Notes under the pieces: generated by a model
The model's database searches: none
Seen by the model: the letters and a program-made list of their open reading frames with translations, nothing else
Told to the model about the DNA's origin: nothing
Translations under genes and position numbers: made by a program
Shown here: in pieces, positions 26,774-35,198 of the stretch
Layout: every line of letters starts with the position of its first letter
Position numbering within the stretch: the stretch's first letter is position 1
DNA from: Elusimicrobiota bacterium
GTDB taxonomy: Bacteria > Elusimicrobiota > Elusimicrobia > Elusimicrobiales > UBA9959
Assembly: GCA_009773155.1 (NCBI GenBank)
Contig: WOVA01000003.1
Span: 85,318-149,317 of the forward strand
DNA: 64,000 bases
Reading direction: 5' to 3'

Positions 26774-27403
26774 TCAGACGATATACGCGGGGTCGTTGTT
26801 GCGCAGGCCGGCGGCGTTGGCTTCCTCGGTGTCTAGGTGCAACTCCAACGCGTATTTTTCGGAGACGCGGCAGAGGACGCCTTCGTAGACGGCGGCGCGG
26901 TCGCCGCGGCCGCAGCGCACGCGCACCTCCATGCCGTCCTTTATCTTCATGCGTTCGGCGTCCTTCGGATGAAAATGTATGTGGCGCTTTGAAAGTATGA
27001 CGCCGCGGTCGAGGGTCACGGAGCCTTTCGGGCCGGTCAGCTTAACTCCCGGCGAGTTATCGAGCTTGCCGGAATCGCGTATGGGCGGGTCTATGCCCAG
27101 CGTCCTGGCGTCGGCCAGCGAGACCTCTATCTGGGTGTAGGGGCGGTAGGGACCTATCAGCCGGACGTTCTTGAGCGCGCCCTTGGGTCCCTCGACGGTT
27201 ATGAGTTCGTCGCAGGCGTAGAAGCCCGGCTGGCGGAGCCGGCGGAACCGGCAGGGCTCGGCGTCGGCGCCGAAGAGCGCCTTGAAATGCTCTTTGGTGA
27301 TGTGGAAGTGGCGGTTGGAGATGCCGACGGGCACCGGCATGGAGCTGCGCTCCTGCCTGAGCTTGAGGTCCTCCACTATTTCCCTTACCAGTTTCTCGTC
27401 CAT
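26774..27403 (-). CDS. pduL: Phosphate acyltransferase PduL
   Basis: A 209-residue PduL that converts acyl-CoA and phosphate to acyl phosphate, regenerating CoA inside the compartment. Two repeated domains carry the zinc-binding histidines: VPVGISNRHFHITKEHF near 24-40 and GVILSKRHIHFHPKDAERM near 133-151. The first 20 residues (MDEKLVREIVEDLKLRQERS) are a likely encapsulation peptide. With the aldehyde dehydrogenase it would give acetyl phosphate for ATP formation; no acetate kinase gene is in the window. Confidence 0.93.
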   Translation of the reverse strand: MDEKLVREIVEDLKLRQERSSMPVPVGISNRHFHITKEHFKALFGADAEPCRFRRLRQPGFYACDELITVEGPKGALKNVRLIGPYRPYTQIEVSLADARTLGIDPPIRDSGKLDNSPGVKLTGPKGSVTLDRGVILSKRHIHFHPKDAERMKIKDGMEVRVRCGRGDRAAVYEGVLCRVSEKYALELHLDTEEANAAGLRNNDPAYIV

Positions 27404-27453
27404 AATTGGAATCCCCTGTCCGGTGCCTTTTTAAGGAGACAGCCGGGGGAGGC

Positions 27454-27568
27454 GGCGTGTCAGCTTAGCAGGACCGCCTCGGAGCTCCGAGCATCGTAAG
27501 CGCGAGGAGCGAGAGCCGAGGACCGACGCGCTATGCGCGCGAGTCCGTGTCCTGCGTGCTGACACGCC
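27454..27568. repeat. 115-bp element with terminal inverted repeats at the 3' end of tpiA
   Basis: Arms GGCGTGTCAGC + GCAGGAC (27454-27474) and their complement GTCCTGC + GCTGACACGCC (27549-27568) bound the element. It also has internal palindromic bits, including GCGCGCATAGCGCG. It supplies the last 35 or so codons and the stop of tpiA. No transposase is encoded, so it is MITE-like in form. Confidence 0.75.
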
Positions 27569-28323
27569 GAATGTATCACGCGCAGGAACTTATCGGCCTT
27601 GAGGCTCTCGCCCCCGACCAGCGCCCCGTCTATGTCCGGCTGCGCCATCAGTTCGTCCACGTTGTCGGCCTTGACCGAACCGCCGTAGAGTATCCGCACG
27701 GCCGCCGCGAAATCCCTGCCGTAGAGCCGCTCCATCTGCTTGCGCACGAAGGTGTGGGCGTCCTGCGCCTGTTCGGGCGTGGCCGTCTTGCCGGTGCCGA
27801 TGGCCCAGACGGGCTCGTAGGCGATCACGCACTTCGCCGCGTCGGCCGCGGGTATGCCCGCGTAGGCGCCGGTCAACTGCGTCTCGAGCACGCGGTAAGT
27901 CTTCTGCGACTCGCGCTCTTCGAGCGTCTCGCCGATGCAGAGCACGGGCAGCAGGCCGGCCTTGAGGGCGGCCTTCACCTTCTTGTTTATCACCTCGTCG
28001 GTCTCCAGGAAGATCTTGCGGCGCTCGCTGTGGCCGATGATGGCGTGGGAACAGCCCGCGTCGAGCAGCTGCGACGGGGCGACGGCGCCGGTGAAAGCGC
28101 CTTTCTCCTCCCAGGCCACGTCCTGCGACGAGAGGAAGATCTTCGAGCCGGAGAGCGCGGCCCTGACGGCGTGCAGGCCGGTGAACGACGGGGCCAGCAG
28201 CACGTCGTGTTTGAGGTCCGGGTCCAGGCCCTTGTTTATGGCGGCGGCGAGATCCGCGGCTTCCCTGGCGGTCATGTGCATTTTCCAGTTGCCGGCGATA
28301 AGAGGTTTGCGGTTCGGGTCCAT
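27460..28323 (-). CDS. tpiA: Triose-phosphate isomerase with element-derived tail
   Basis: A 287-residue TIM converting glyceraldehyde-3-phosphate and dihydroxyacetone phosphate. Catalytic residues are visible: K13 in AGNWKMH, the His in IIGHSERRK, and the Glu in IAYEPVWAIGTGKTAT. The family normally ends near LKADKFLRVI (about residue 250). Here about 35 extra residues rich in Ala, Arg and Ser follow, encoded by the 115-bp inverted-repeat element. It lies between a PduT-like shell gene and pduL, consistent with handling the triose made by DeoC. Confidence 0.93.
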   Translation of the reverse strand: MDPNRKPLIAGNWKMHMTAREAADLAAAINKGLDPDLKHDVLLAPSFTGLHAVRAALSGSKIFLSSQDVAWEEKGAFTGAVAPSQLLDAGCSHAIIGHSERRKIFLETDEVINKKVKAALKAGLLPVLCIGETLEERESQKTYRVLETQLTGAYAGIPAADAAKCVIAYEPVWAIGTGKTATPEQAQDAHTFVRKQMERLYGRDFAAAVRILYGGSVKADNVDELMAQPDIDGALVGGESLKADKFLRVIHSACQHAGHGLARIARRSSALAPRAYDARSSEAVLLS

Positions 28324-28340
28324 GTATTTTCTCCCTGTTT

Positions 28341-28898
28341 CTAGATCAGTTCGTCCAAAAGTTCTTTGCGCGGCTGCGGTATCACCACTTTCTCCACGAG
28401 CAGCCCCCGCCGGGCCACCACGGCCGCGCCGGCCCCCACGGCCGTCTCGGCCGCGGCCACGCTGCCGGTCAGCGTCACGAAAGCCTTGCCGCCCAGCGCC
28501 ATCGCCAGGCGTATCTCGATCAGGCGCACGTCGGCGGCCTTGACCGCGGCGTCGGCGGCCTCGATGAGGGCGGAGACCGAGAAGGACTCTATCACTCCCA
28601 GCGACTCCAGCTCGCCGGCCGGGCCGGTGCCCTCGATGGCCGGGAAGACCTGCGGGTGTATGTTGGGAATGACGAACTGGTCCACCAGCGCGTGAGCGGC
28701 CTTCGAAGAGCCCGCATCGACGGCGGCGTTGACCGCGCCGACATCGCCAGAGACCAGTATCACGTACTTGCCGGGACAGACGGAGCGAGAGACCAGCATC
28801 CGCACGTCTGAGGTTTTAAGCATCGCGTCGGCGGTCTCGAGGCCCTTCGCCACGCTGGAAAGTTCCACGCCGCCTATGGCGCTAAGGTTGTTTGCCAT
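28341..28898 (-). CDS. pduT: PduT-like BMC-T shell protein with likely Fe-S cysteine
   Basis: A 185-residue tandem-BMC protein close to PduT: IGGVELSSVAKGLETADAMLKTSDVRMLVSRSVCPGKYVILVSGDVGAV in domain 1, and [25 protein letters not shown] in domain 2. C41 in the VCPGK motif matches the PduT Cys that binds a [4Fe-4S] cluster at the trimer pore. The ATG at 28898 is preferred, since the longer frame needs a TTG. It overlaps nothing but lies 2 bases after the PduS stop, matching a PduS-PduT electron relay. Confidence 0.9.
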   Translation of the reverse strand: MANNLSAIGGVELSSVAKGLETADAMLKTSDVRMLVSRSVCPGKYVILVSGDVGAVNAAVDAGSSKAAHALVDQFVIPNIHPQVFPAIEGTGPAGELESLGVIESFSVSALIEAADAAVKAADVRLIEIRLAMALGGKAFVTLTGSVAAAETAVGAGAAVVARRGLLVEKVVIPQPRKELLDELI

Positions 28899-28900
28899 TT

Positions 28901-30247
28901 TCAATCCGCCTTAATCTCGACATAAAGATGATTGACGCGCGTCACGACTCCGTCGACGCTGGCGTGCACGGGGCAGCCCAGCTTATCGGCGGGCAGGTCT
29001 CCCACGACCTCGCCCCGGCGCACGCGCCGCCCCTCTTTCACGGTCGGCGAGCAGGGCGCGCCGATATGCTGCGACAGCTGTATGCGCACCGAACCCGGCC
29101 TGTATCTGAAATCCTCGTAAGGCGCGTCCTTCAGGTAGTCCTCCAGGCCCAGCTTTTTTACCAGCCGCGAGACCGGGACCTTGCGGAAATCGCGCAGCGG
29201 ATGAGCTTTATTGGACGAGCGGCCGGCCAGCGATGAATTCTTAAGCCCGGTCTTCAGCTCCCGCAGGTCGCCCTTGGCCGCCACGCAGGCCTCGCGCGGA
29301 TGCAGCCCCTCGGGGCAGGCGTAGAGGCTGCAGAGCGAGCATTCGCAGCAGGCCAGCGCGTACTCGCTGTGCAGCTTCTTGTCCGGACCGCCGGCGAAGA
29401 GAAGGCTGCGCATGACGCGGTGGGGCTGCACCTGGTGGCCCAGCAGGTAGCGCGGGCAGAACTCGGTGCAGAAAGAGCACTGATCGCAGGCGGACTTGCC
29501 TATGCGCGAGAATACCGCCCTGGACTGGGACTTCTTCTGTATGAGGGGATGTTCGCGGGGCAGGACTATCAGACCGCCCGAAGCCCTGTTTATTATGGTC
29601 GAGAGATCGGGTATGACCTTGCCCATCATGGGGCCGCCGTCTATGCCGACCGCGTCCTTCACCGTCGCGCCGCCGCACAGCTCAACTGCTTCCGCGTAGG
29701 TCACTCCCACGGGAACCTTGAACGTGGCGGGCTTCTTAACTGCGCCGGCCACCGTTATCCACTTCTCGACCACCGGGGTCTCGCCGGCGCGGGCCGCGTT
29801 GTAGAGCGTCTCCACGTTGCAGACCACGCAGCCTACGTCGAGCGGTATGCCGCCGGCGGGCACGATCCTGCCGGTCAGTTCGGCGACCAGGCACTGCTCG
29901 TCGCCGGCCGGGTAATAATCGCCCATCGGGCCGACGGAGATATCGCGGCGGGTCCGGGCTATCTCCTCCAGTCGCTTTATTACCTTCTCGTGTTTTTTCT
30001 TGATGCCGAAGATCCCGGACGAAGCACCCACGGACTTCATCATAAGCGCGAGACCGTCGAAGACCTTTTCCGCGTAGAGCTCCAGCAGCTTCTGGTCTTT
30101 TTTCAGCAGCGGCTCGCATTCGGCCGCGTTGACCAGCACGAATTCAGCCCGCCCCCCCGCCTTTACGTAGGCGGGAAAGCCGGCGCCGCCGGCCCCTACC
30201 ACTCCGGCGGCGCGCAGACCCGCGGCGAATTCCTGCTGGAAGGACAT
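28901..30247 (-). CDS. pduS: PduS-like RnfC-family flavin/Fe-S protein
   Basis: A 448-residue PduS homologue. The N-terminal region has the Gly-rich AAGVVGAGGAGFPAYVK and LVNAAECEPLL segments of RnfC/NuoF-type FMN/NADH sites. Two [4Fe-4S] motifs are present: CDQCSFCTEFCP and CCECSLCSLYACP. PduS can oxidise NADH and pass electrons to PduT in known compartments, or reduce cobalamin. As no B12 enzyme is seen here, NAD+ recycling by export of electrons through the shell is the more likely role. Confidence 0.93.
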   Translation of the reverse strand: MSFQQEFAAGLRAAGVVGAGGAGFPAYVKAGGRAEFVLVNAAECEPLLKKDQKLLELYAEKVFDGLALMMKSVGASSGIFGIKKKHEKVIKRLEEIARTRRDISVGPMGDYYPAGDEQCLVAELTGRIVPAGGIPLDVGCVVCNVETLYNAARAGETPVVEKWITVAGAVKKPATFKVPVGVTYAEAVELCGGATVKDAVGIDGGPMMGKVIPDLSTIINRASGGLIVLPREHPLIQKKSQSRAVFSRIGKSACDQCSFCTEFCPRYLLGHQVQPHRVMRSLLFAGGPDKKLHSEYALACCECSLCSLYACPEGLHPREACVAAKGDLRELKTGLKNSSLAGRSSNKAHPLRDFRKVPVSRLVKKLGLEDYLKDAPYEDFRYRPGSVRIQLSQHIGAPCSPTVKEGRRVRRGEVVGDLPADKLGCPVHASVDGVVTRVNHLYVEIKAD

Positions 30248-30255
30248 CGGCGGCG

Positions 30256-31485
30256 TTAGCTGGAGGCCACGAGGCGCTTCTTCACCGCGGAGGCGAGGCG
30301 CTTTACACCCTCGTCTATCTGTTCCGGCGAGGCGAAAGAGAAGTTCAGGCGCATCGTGTTCTTACCCGAGCCGTCCGAATGAAAAGCCGAGCCTATCACG
30401 TAGGCCACGTTCTCCCTGAGCGCGTCCTGGAACATATCGTCGGCGCTCATGTGCTCCGGCAGGCGGACCCACAGGAAGAGGCCTCCCTCGGGGTTGGTCC
30501 AGGTGACTCCCTCGGGCATGTTCCTCTCCAGCGCGGCCACCATCGTGTTCTTCTTGATCCGGTAATCCTTCTTGATGACCTCGATATGCTTCTCGAAGAA
30601 GCCGGTGCGCAGGAACTCCGCCGCGATGAGCTGGTTGAGGCTGGAGGTGCAGAGGTCCAGCGACTGCTTCAGGATCTCCAGTTTCTTTACGATCTGCTCA
30701 TGGGCCAGTATTATACCCAGGCGCAGCCCCGGGGCGAAGGTCTTGGACATGGTGAACAGCGAGATGATATTGTCGGTCTTGCGCGTCTCCTTGTCGAGCC
30801 GGTAGAGCATCTTGGGCTCCTTGCCCTCGAAGCGGATCTGGCGGTAGGGAGAGTCCTCTATAACGGCGACATTATATTTCTCGGAAAGCTCTACGACCTT
30901 CTCGCGCTTCTCCCCGGACAGGGTCACGCCGCTGGGGTTCTGGAAGTCAGGTACCAGGTAGACGAACTTGTAATGCTCGTCCTGGGCTTTCAGCCAGGCC
31001 AGCTTCTCCTCCAGCTCGTCCACGGCTATGCCGTCGTCCTCCAGCTTGACGCCGATGAACTCGGCGCCGTAGGAGCGGAAAACCTGCAGGGCGCCCATGT
31101 AGCTGGGCTTCTCCACTATGACCGGGTCGGAGGCGTCGATGAAGAGGCGGCCGACCATGTCCAGCGCCTGCTGGCTGGCCGTGGTTATGATGAGGTTCTC
31201 GGGTTTGGCGTCTATGTTCTCGTACTTTTTGAGGAATTTCAGGAACTCCTCTTTGAATTCCGGCAGGCCGTCCGTCGGGCCGTACTGGAGCGCTACCCGG
31301 CCTTTCTTGGCCATGATCTCTTTGACGGTGTCGGCCACGAAATCGTAGGGGAAGTGGTCGGGGGCCGGAAGGCCGCCGGCGAAAGAGATTATCCCGGGCT
31401 GGTTGGTGGTCTTGAGCAGTTCTCGTATAACGGACGCTTTGGTGCGGCGGGGTGTTGTTGCGATGTTCTTTGTTATGTCAATCAT
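30256..31485 (-). CDS. PLP-dependent aminotransferase, class I/II
   Basis: A 409-residue fold-type I aminotransferase of the MocR/2-aminoadipate-like group: FAGGLPAPDHFP, YGPTDGLPEFKEEF, VYLVPDFQNPSGVTLS and the PLP-Lys segment FTMSKTFAPGLRLG. The start at 31485 is chosen because GGAGG precedes it; an in-frame upstream ATG at 31542 gives an unconserved extension. It ends 8 bases before pduS, so it heads the second BMC gene train. Substrate is unknown; an amino acid precursor for the pathway, or simply amino acid catabolism, are both possible. Confidence 0.85.
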   Translation of the reverse strand: MIDITKNIATTPRRTKASVIRELLKTTNQPGIISFAGGLPAPDHFPYDFVADTVKEIMAKKGRVALQYGPTDGLPEFKEEFLKFLKKYENIDAKPENLIITTASQQALDMVGRLFIDASDPVIVEKPSYMGALQVFRSYGAEFIGVKLEDDGIAVDELEEKLAWLKAQDEHYKFVYLVPDFQNPSGVTLSGEKREKVVELSEKYNVAVIEDSPYRQIRFEGKEPKMLYRLDKETRKTDNIISLFTMSKTFAPGLRLGIILAHEQIVKKLEILKQSLDLCTSSLNQLIAAEFLRTGFFEKHIEVIKKDYRIKKNTMVAALERNMPEGVTWTNPEGGLFLWVRLPEHMSADDMFQDALRENVAYVIGSAFHSDGSGKNTMRLNFSFASPEQIDEGVKRLASAVKKRLVASS

Positions 31486-31569
31486 TGCGGCCTCCGGCGT
31501 TTTATTCGGCGGCCCGGGCTGGGCGTCCGCCGCACGACTCAAATAATTTACCTATTTAATCCCGTCAGT

Positions 31570-32862
31570 TCAAGGAGAATCTGCAGCCGCGGCGGGACCG
31601 CCCAGGGCGGATAAAAAATAGTCGGCGTTCTCGCGGTAAAAAGCCTTTTTTTCCGGCTCTTTTTCCGACGAGGCGCGCCGGGAGAAGCTTTTGAGCGCCT
31701 TCAGGTAGGCGGAGCGCCTTACGGGGATCAGGTCGGCGGGGAAAGGCCTGCCCGTCCTGGCCGAGGCCTCCTCCAGCGACCGGAGCAGCACGGCCAGGTC
31801 GCCGGCCGGCATCTTCCCTCCCCCGTCCCTGACACGCGCGGCGGCCTGCAGGATAGCCAGGGCTCCCCTGGTGCGCAGTTCGCGCGCGGCGGGAGTTTTC
31901 TCCCCGGGCGGCAGTTTTTCTTCGGCCTGTGCAAGACAATCCAGGGCCAGCTTGTAGTTGCCGGCCTCCAGGCCGGCCGAGCCCAGCAGCAGCAGCGCCT
32001 CGGCGCTGAAAGCCGGCCAGCGGGAGGTATAGAAGTCTTCCAGGAACGCGTCATAGGCGGCCTTCTCGGCGTCCGCCGCGGCGGCCGCGGCTTTTTCCGC
32101 CTCGTAGTCCGAGGCGTCGCCCGTGGCGTAGGCGGTTATGCGCTCATCGGCGGCGCGGGCACGCGCCAGCCTGCCCGACTCCTCCAGCTCGGTGTAGCCG
32201 AGGGCCTCGTCGCGCAGGTAGCGGGAACGGATATACTCGCGGTACCTGTCCGCGTCCAGCGAGAGTTCGATGTACCCCGCCAGGGAATGGCTGGTGTAGA
32301 CGTCCTGCTCCTTTCCGGCCAGGAAATCCGCCAGCAGTTCGGGGGAGTCGGCCAGCTTCTCGTGAAAATACAGGTCCTCGGTGAAATAAGCCTCGTACTC
32401 GAACTCCACGGGGTTGCCGTCCGCCTCGCCGGCGCGGTAGCGCGGGTAGAGGCAGGACTGCAGCGCGTGGACCAGCTCGTGCAGGAACAGCGCGTCGGCG
32501 CGCTTCACGAATTCGGCCCGGGCCTCCTTCCCCACGTTAAGGATCTCGATTATGCGGGAATCGCGGTACCCCTTGATATCGAAGAATTCCTGTACGTGGC
32601 GCGTATTGAAATATACCGTGTTCCCGGCCAGGTCGTACCAGGCCACCCGCCCGGCCGGCGCCCGCCGCAGGAGTATGCGCAGCCCCGCCGACTCCGGCCG
32701 GGCGTCCAGCCGGGCGTAGAAATCGGCGCCCGTACGCCGGGAGGTTATCGCGGCGCGGAACTCCCCCAGCAGTTTCTCCCCCAGGCTGTCGTCGTGCTTA
32801 TAGGCCAGGGCCGGGGAGAGCAAAGCGGGCAGGAGCAGGATGGCGGCGGCGAGCTGTCGCAT
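31570..32862 (-). CDS. Secreted protein with HExxH zinc-peptidase motif
   Basis: A 430-residue exported protein. Signal peptide MRQLAAAILLLPALLSPALA precedes YKHDDS. A central HELVH at 128-132 (ALFLHELVHALQ) suggests a zinc metallopeptidase, though no third ligand was identified with confidence. The C-terminal 150 residues are helical and repeat-like (LLLGSAGLEAGNYKLALDCLAQAEEKL), TPR-like in style. The much longer open frame reaching 34182 is an artefact over the symporter gene; the signal peptide fixes the start. Family not recognised. Confidence 0.7.
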   Translation of the reverse strand: MRQLAAAILLLPALLSPALAYKHDDSLGEKLLGEFRAAITSRRTGADFYARLDARPESAGLRILLRRAPAGRVAWYDLAGNTVYFNTRHVQEFFDIKGYRDSRIIEILNVGKEARAEFVKRADALFLHELVHALQSCLYPRYRAGEADGNPVEFEYEAYFTEDLYFHEKLADSPELLADFLAGKEQDVYTSHSLAGYIELSLDADRYREYIRSRYLRDEALGYTELEESGRLARARAADERITAYATGDASDYEAEKAAAAAADAEKAAYDAFLEDFYTSRWPAFSAEALLLLGSAGLEAGNYKLALDCLAQAEEKLPPGEKTPAARELRTRGALAILQAAARVRDGGGKMPAGDLAVLLRSLEEASARTGRPFPADLIPVRRSAYLKALKSFSRRASSEKEPEKKAFYRENADYFLSALGGPAAAADSP

Positions 32863-32882
32863 GGTTAAGGATATTATAGAAT

Positions 32883-32911
32883 TTGACAATGCCGGGATAA
32901 TAACATAAATT
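32883..32911 (+). promoter_or_regulatory. Candidate sigma70 promoter of ytxH
   Basis: TTGACA (32883-32888) and TAAATT (32906-32911) are 17 bases apart, 55 bases before the ytxH start. The -35 box is perfect and the -10 moderate. Confidence 0.6.
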
Positions 32912-32965
32912 GGCTCTTGCGGCGCGAAAGGGCCGCGGGATCTGGAAGTCAACAGGGAGGCAGAT

Positions 32966-33178
32966 ATGTCAGACAGGAGCGGAGAAGTAGTTACCTCTTT
33001 CCTTCTCGGGGCGGTGCTGGGCGCCGTGGCCGGAGTGCTGCTGGCCCCGTCATCCGGCAAGGTCACGCGCGAGAAGGTCAACGACTGGCTGGACGAGACG
33101 GCGGAGAACGCCAAGGAAAAGTTGTCGGACCTCGAGGACGAGATAAAGAAGCGCAAGGAGCAGCTGCTCAAGAGCTGA
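32966..33178 (+). CDS. YtxH-domain small membrane protein
   Basis: A 70-residue protein of the YtxH type: one hydrophobic segment (VVTSFLLGAVLGAVAGVLLAPSSG, residues 8-31) with the family's LLAPSSGK motif, then a charged coiled-coil tail (LSDLEDEIKKRKEQLLKS). Such proteins are often stress-linked, of unclear function. GGGAGG precedes the ATG. Its 3' end overlaps the convergent symporter gene by 11 bases. Confidence 0.85.
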   Translation: MSDRSGEVVTSFLLGAVLGAVAGVLLAPSSGKVTREKVNDWLDETAENAKEKLSDLEDEIKKRKEQLLKS

Positions 33179-34658
33179 GCTTCGGTTTTTCTTTGTCCAG
33201 CAGGGGGCCGAGGAACCAGGCCAGGGCGAAGGTGGAGCAGGTCCCTATCACTACGATCCAGCTCCAGCCCAGCGCCAGCGTCCCCTTCTCCGAGAGAAAA
33301 AGCACGACGGCCGCCATCACGGAACTGAAGAGCATCGCCGCGACATTGCCCCGGTTGGAGCGGCGCGCCGTCAGCAGGCCCAGCAGGAACACCCCCAGCA
33401 GGCTGCCCGCCGTCACGCCGTTCATCTTGAAAGCCAGCCAGAGCATGCGGCCCGAGCCGGCGGAGCAGGCCCAGGCTATGACCGCCAGCAGCAGGCCGAA
33501 ACAGACCACGCTCACCCGCGAGACGAAGAGATAATGCCGCTCGTCGCCGTCCTTTTTTATCAGCGGCCTGTAGATGTCGGTCACGAAGGAGGACGACAGC
33601 GAGCTCAGCGGCGAGTCTATGCTCGCCAGCACCACCGCCGTCAGCACCAGTCCCTTTAGTCCCGACGGCAGCACGTGCACCGTGAAATGCGACAGTATCT
33701 TGTCGGCGTTCTCGGGCAGCGGCAGGCCGGAGTTCTGCCGGTAAAAGACATACAGCAGGGTGCCTATCCCCAGGTAAAGCCAGGTCAGCGGCACGCTGGT
33801 GAAGATGGTGTAGAGGATCGTCCGCTGGCTCTCCTTCCTGGTCTCCAGGGTCAGCAGCCTCTGCATCAGCTCCTGGTCGGTGCCGAAGGCCGCCATCGAG
33901 CCGAAGACGCCGTTGAGCAGAGCGGCCCACAGCAGGTTGGGGTTTTCCATGCCCCAGCCAAAGTTGAAGACCGACAGTTTTCCCGCTTCCGAGGCGACCT
34001 GCCAGGCCCCGGCCAGGCCGCCGTCGATATGCATGACCAGCCAGCCAGCCACGGCCGCCCCGGCGACGAAGAACATTATCGACTCGAAGGTGCCGGTCCA
34101 GAGCACCGCCTTGATGCCGCCGAAGCCGATGAAGATCACGCTCACCGCGGTGAAGAATAATATCGAGTGCCACAGGTCCCACCCCATTATCACCGAGACC
34201 GCCAGCGAGGCCGCGTAGAGGCGGACGCCGGAGGCGAAAAGGCGCGTCACGAAAAAGAAGGAAGAGCCGGCGTACTGCGTGCCGGCGCCGAAACGGTGCC
34301 GGAGGAATTCGTAAATGGTAGTGCAGTTGAACTTATAAAAGGCCGGGATGAAGACGAAGGCGATCACTACGCGGGCCGCCGCCGAGCCGAGGAAGAACTG
34401 CAGGTACTGCCAGTTCTCCATGTAGCCTATCGGCGGTATGCCGACGATGGTCATAGCGCTTATCTCGGTGGCGACGAAGGAGAGCGTGCCGACCCAGACC
34501 GGCGTCTTGCGGCTGCCGAGGAAATAGTCGCGGGTGTCGCGCTCCTCGCGGCCCTTGAAATAAGAGATCAGGAAGAGCGCCGCCACCGCGGCGCCCAGCA
34601 GGCCGTAGTCCAGCGCGGACAGGCCCTGGAATTCTACGGCGGCGGAGACGGCGTCCAT
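33168..34658 (-). CDS. Sodium:solute symporter (SSS family)
   Basis: A 496-residue membrane protein of the SSS family with about 13 hydrophobic helices. The start (LDYGLLGAAVAALFLISYFKGREERDTRDYFLGSRKTPVWVGTLSFVATEISAMT) is typical, with the Na+-site region ASIDSPLSSLSSSFVTDIYRPL in the middle. It imports an organic solute with Na+; glucose, proline, sialic acid or similar are possible. It ends convergently against ytxH and lies 4 bases after mazG, on the same strand. Confidence 0.9.
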   Translation of the reverse strand: MDAVSAAVEFQGLSALDYGLLGAAVAALFLISYFKGREERDTRDYFLGSRKTPVWVGTLSFVATEISAMTIVGIPPIGYMENWQYLQFFLGSAAARVVIAFVFIPAFYKFNCTTIYEFLRHRFGAGTQYAGSSFFFVTRLFASGVRLYAASLAVSVIMGWDLWHSILFFTAVSVIFIGFGGIKAVLWTGTFESIMFFVAGAAVAGWLVMHIDGGLAGAWQVASEAGKLSVFNFGWGMENPNLLWAALLNGVFGSMAAFGTDQELMQRLLTLETRKESQRTILYTIFTSVPLTWLYLGIGTLLYVFYRQNSGLPLPENADKILSHFTVHVLPSGLKGLVLTAVVLASIDSPLSSLSSSFVTDIYRPLIKKDGDERHYLFVSRVSVVCFGLLLAVIAWACSAGSGRMLWLAFKMNGVTAGSLLGVFLLGLLTARRSNRGNVAAMLFSSVMAAVVLFLSEKGTLALGWSWIVVIGTCSTFALAWFLGPLLDKEKPKLSS

Positions 34659-34662
34659 GGCG

Positions 34663-35103
34663 TCAGCGGCCCCGGCGGCCGGTCGCGGCCCGCTTCTCTT
34701 CTTTCTTTATGACGTTCCAGCGGGCCAGCACTTCGACGGAGGTGCGGAGCTTCTCGCCGCCTAAAACATGCGGGTGGCGGCGGACCAGTTTGGCGTTTAT
34801 GCCCCGGACCACGTCGCGCATGGAAAAGCGGCCCTTCGTCTCGGCCAGCGCGGCGTGGAAGACCACCTGCAGCAGCAGGTCGCCCAATTCCTCTTCCAGA
34901 TTGTCCCAGTCGCGCGCCCGGACCGCTCGCTCCACTTCGCGCGTCTCCGAGCGCAGATGCTTCAGCAGCGAGCGGTGGGTCTGCTCCCTGTCCCAGGGGC
35001 AGCCCGCCGGTGACAAAAGTCGGCGCATTATACCGCAGAGGCCGGCGAGTTCCCTGCCGGCGGCGGCGTATCTGGGATGGGGTTTCACTGTCTTTTTGCC
35101 CAT
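34663..35103 (-). CDS. mazG: MazG-family nucleotide pyrophosphohydrolase
   Basis: A 146-residue single-domain MazG-like protein that hydrolyses nucleoside triphosphates to monophosphates. CPWDREQTHRSLLKHLRSETREVERAV and NLEEELGDLLLQVVFHAALAE are the metal-binding helices. In the first helix the usual EExxE appears as ETREVE, so one acidic ligand may be missing. It probably cleans the nucleotide pool. It is divergent from thyX, and both concern nucleotide metabolism. Confidence 0.85.
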   Translation of the reverse strand: MGKKTVKPHPRYAAAGRELAGLCGIMRRLLSPAGCPWDREQTHRSLLKHLRSETREVERAVRARDWDNLEEELGDLLLQVVFHAALAETKGRFSMRDVVRGINAKLVRRHPHVLGGEKLRTSVEVLARWNVIKKEEKRAATGRRGR

Positions 35104-35126
35104 AAATTAAGGTTCTCCGGAGCGGA

Positions 35127-35156
35127 TAGACTGTAAAGTCGTATAAAGTATATAAT
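35127..35156 (+). promoter_or_regulatory. Candidate promoter of thyX operon
   Basis: TATAAT (35151-35156) with TAGACT (35127-35132) 18 bases upstream, in an AT-rich gap between mazG and thyX. It would drive thyX and the overlapping genes downstream. Confidence 0.5.
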
Positions 35157-35198
35157 TAAACGCGCGGACCGATAAAATCCAGTCCGCCCGGAGGGGTA

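Noticed and set aside
32863..34182. Possible 870-residue fusion upstream of the HExxH protein
   Set aside because: The upstream part is an out-of-frame reading of the symporter gene. A signal peptide starting at 32862 and an intergenic gap mark the real start.
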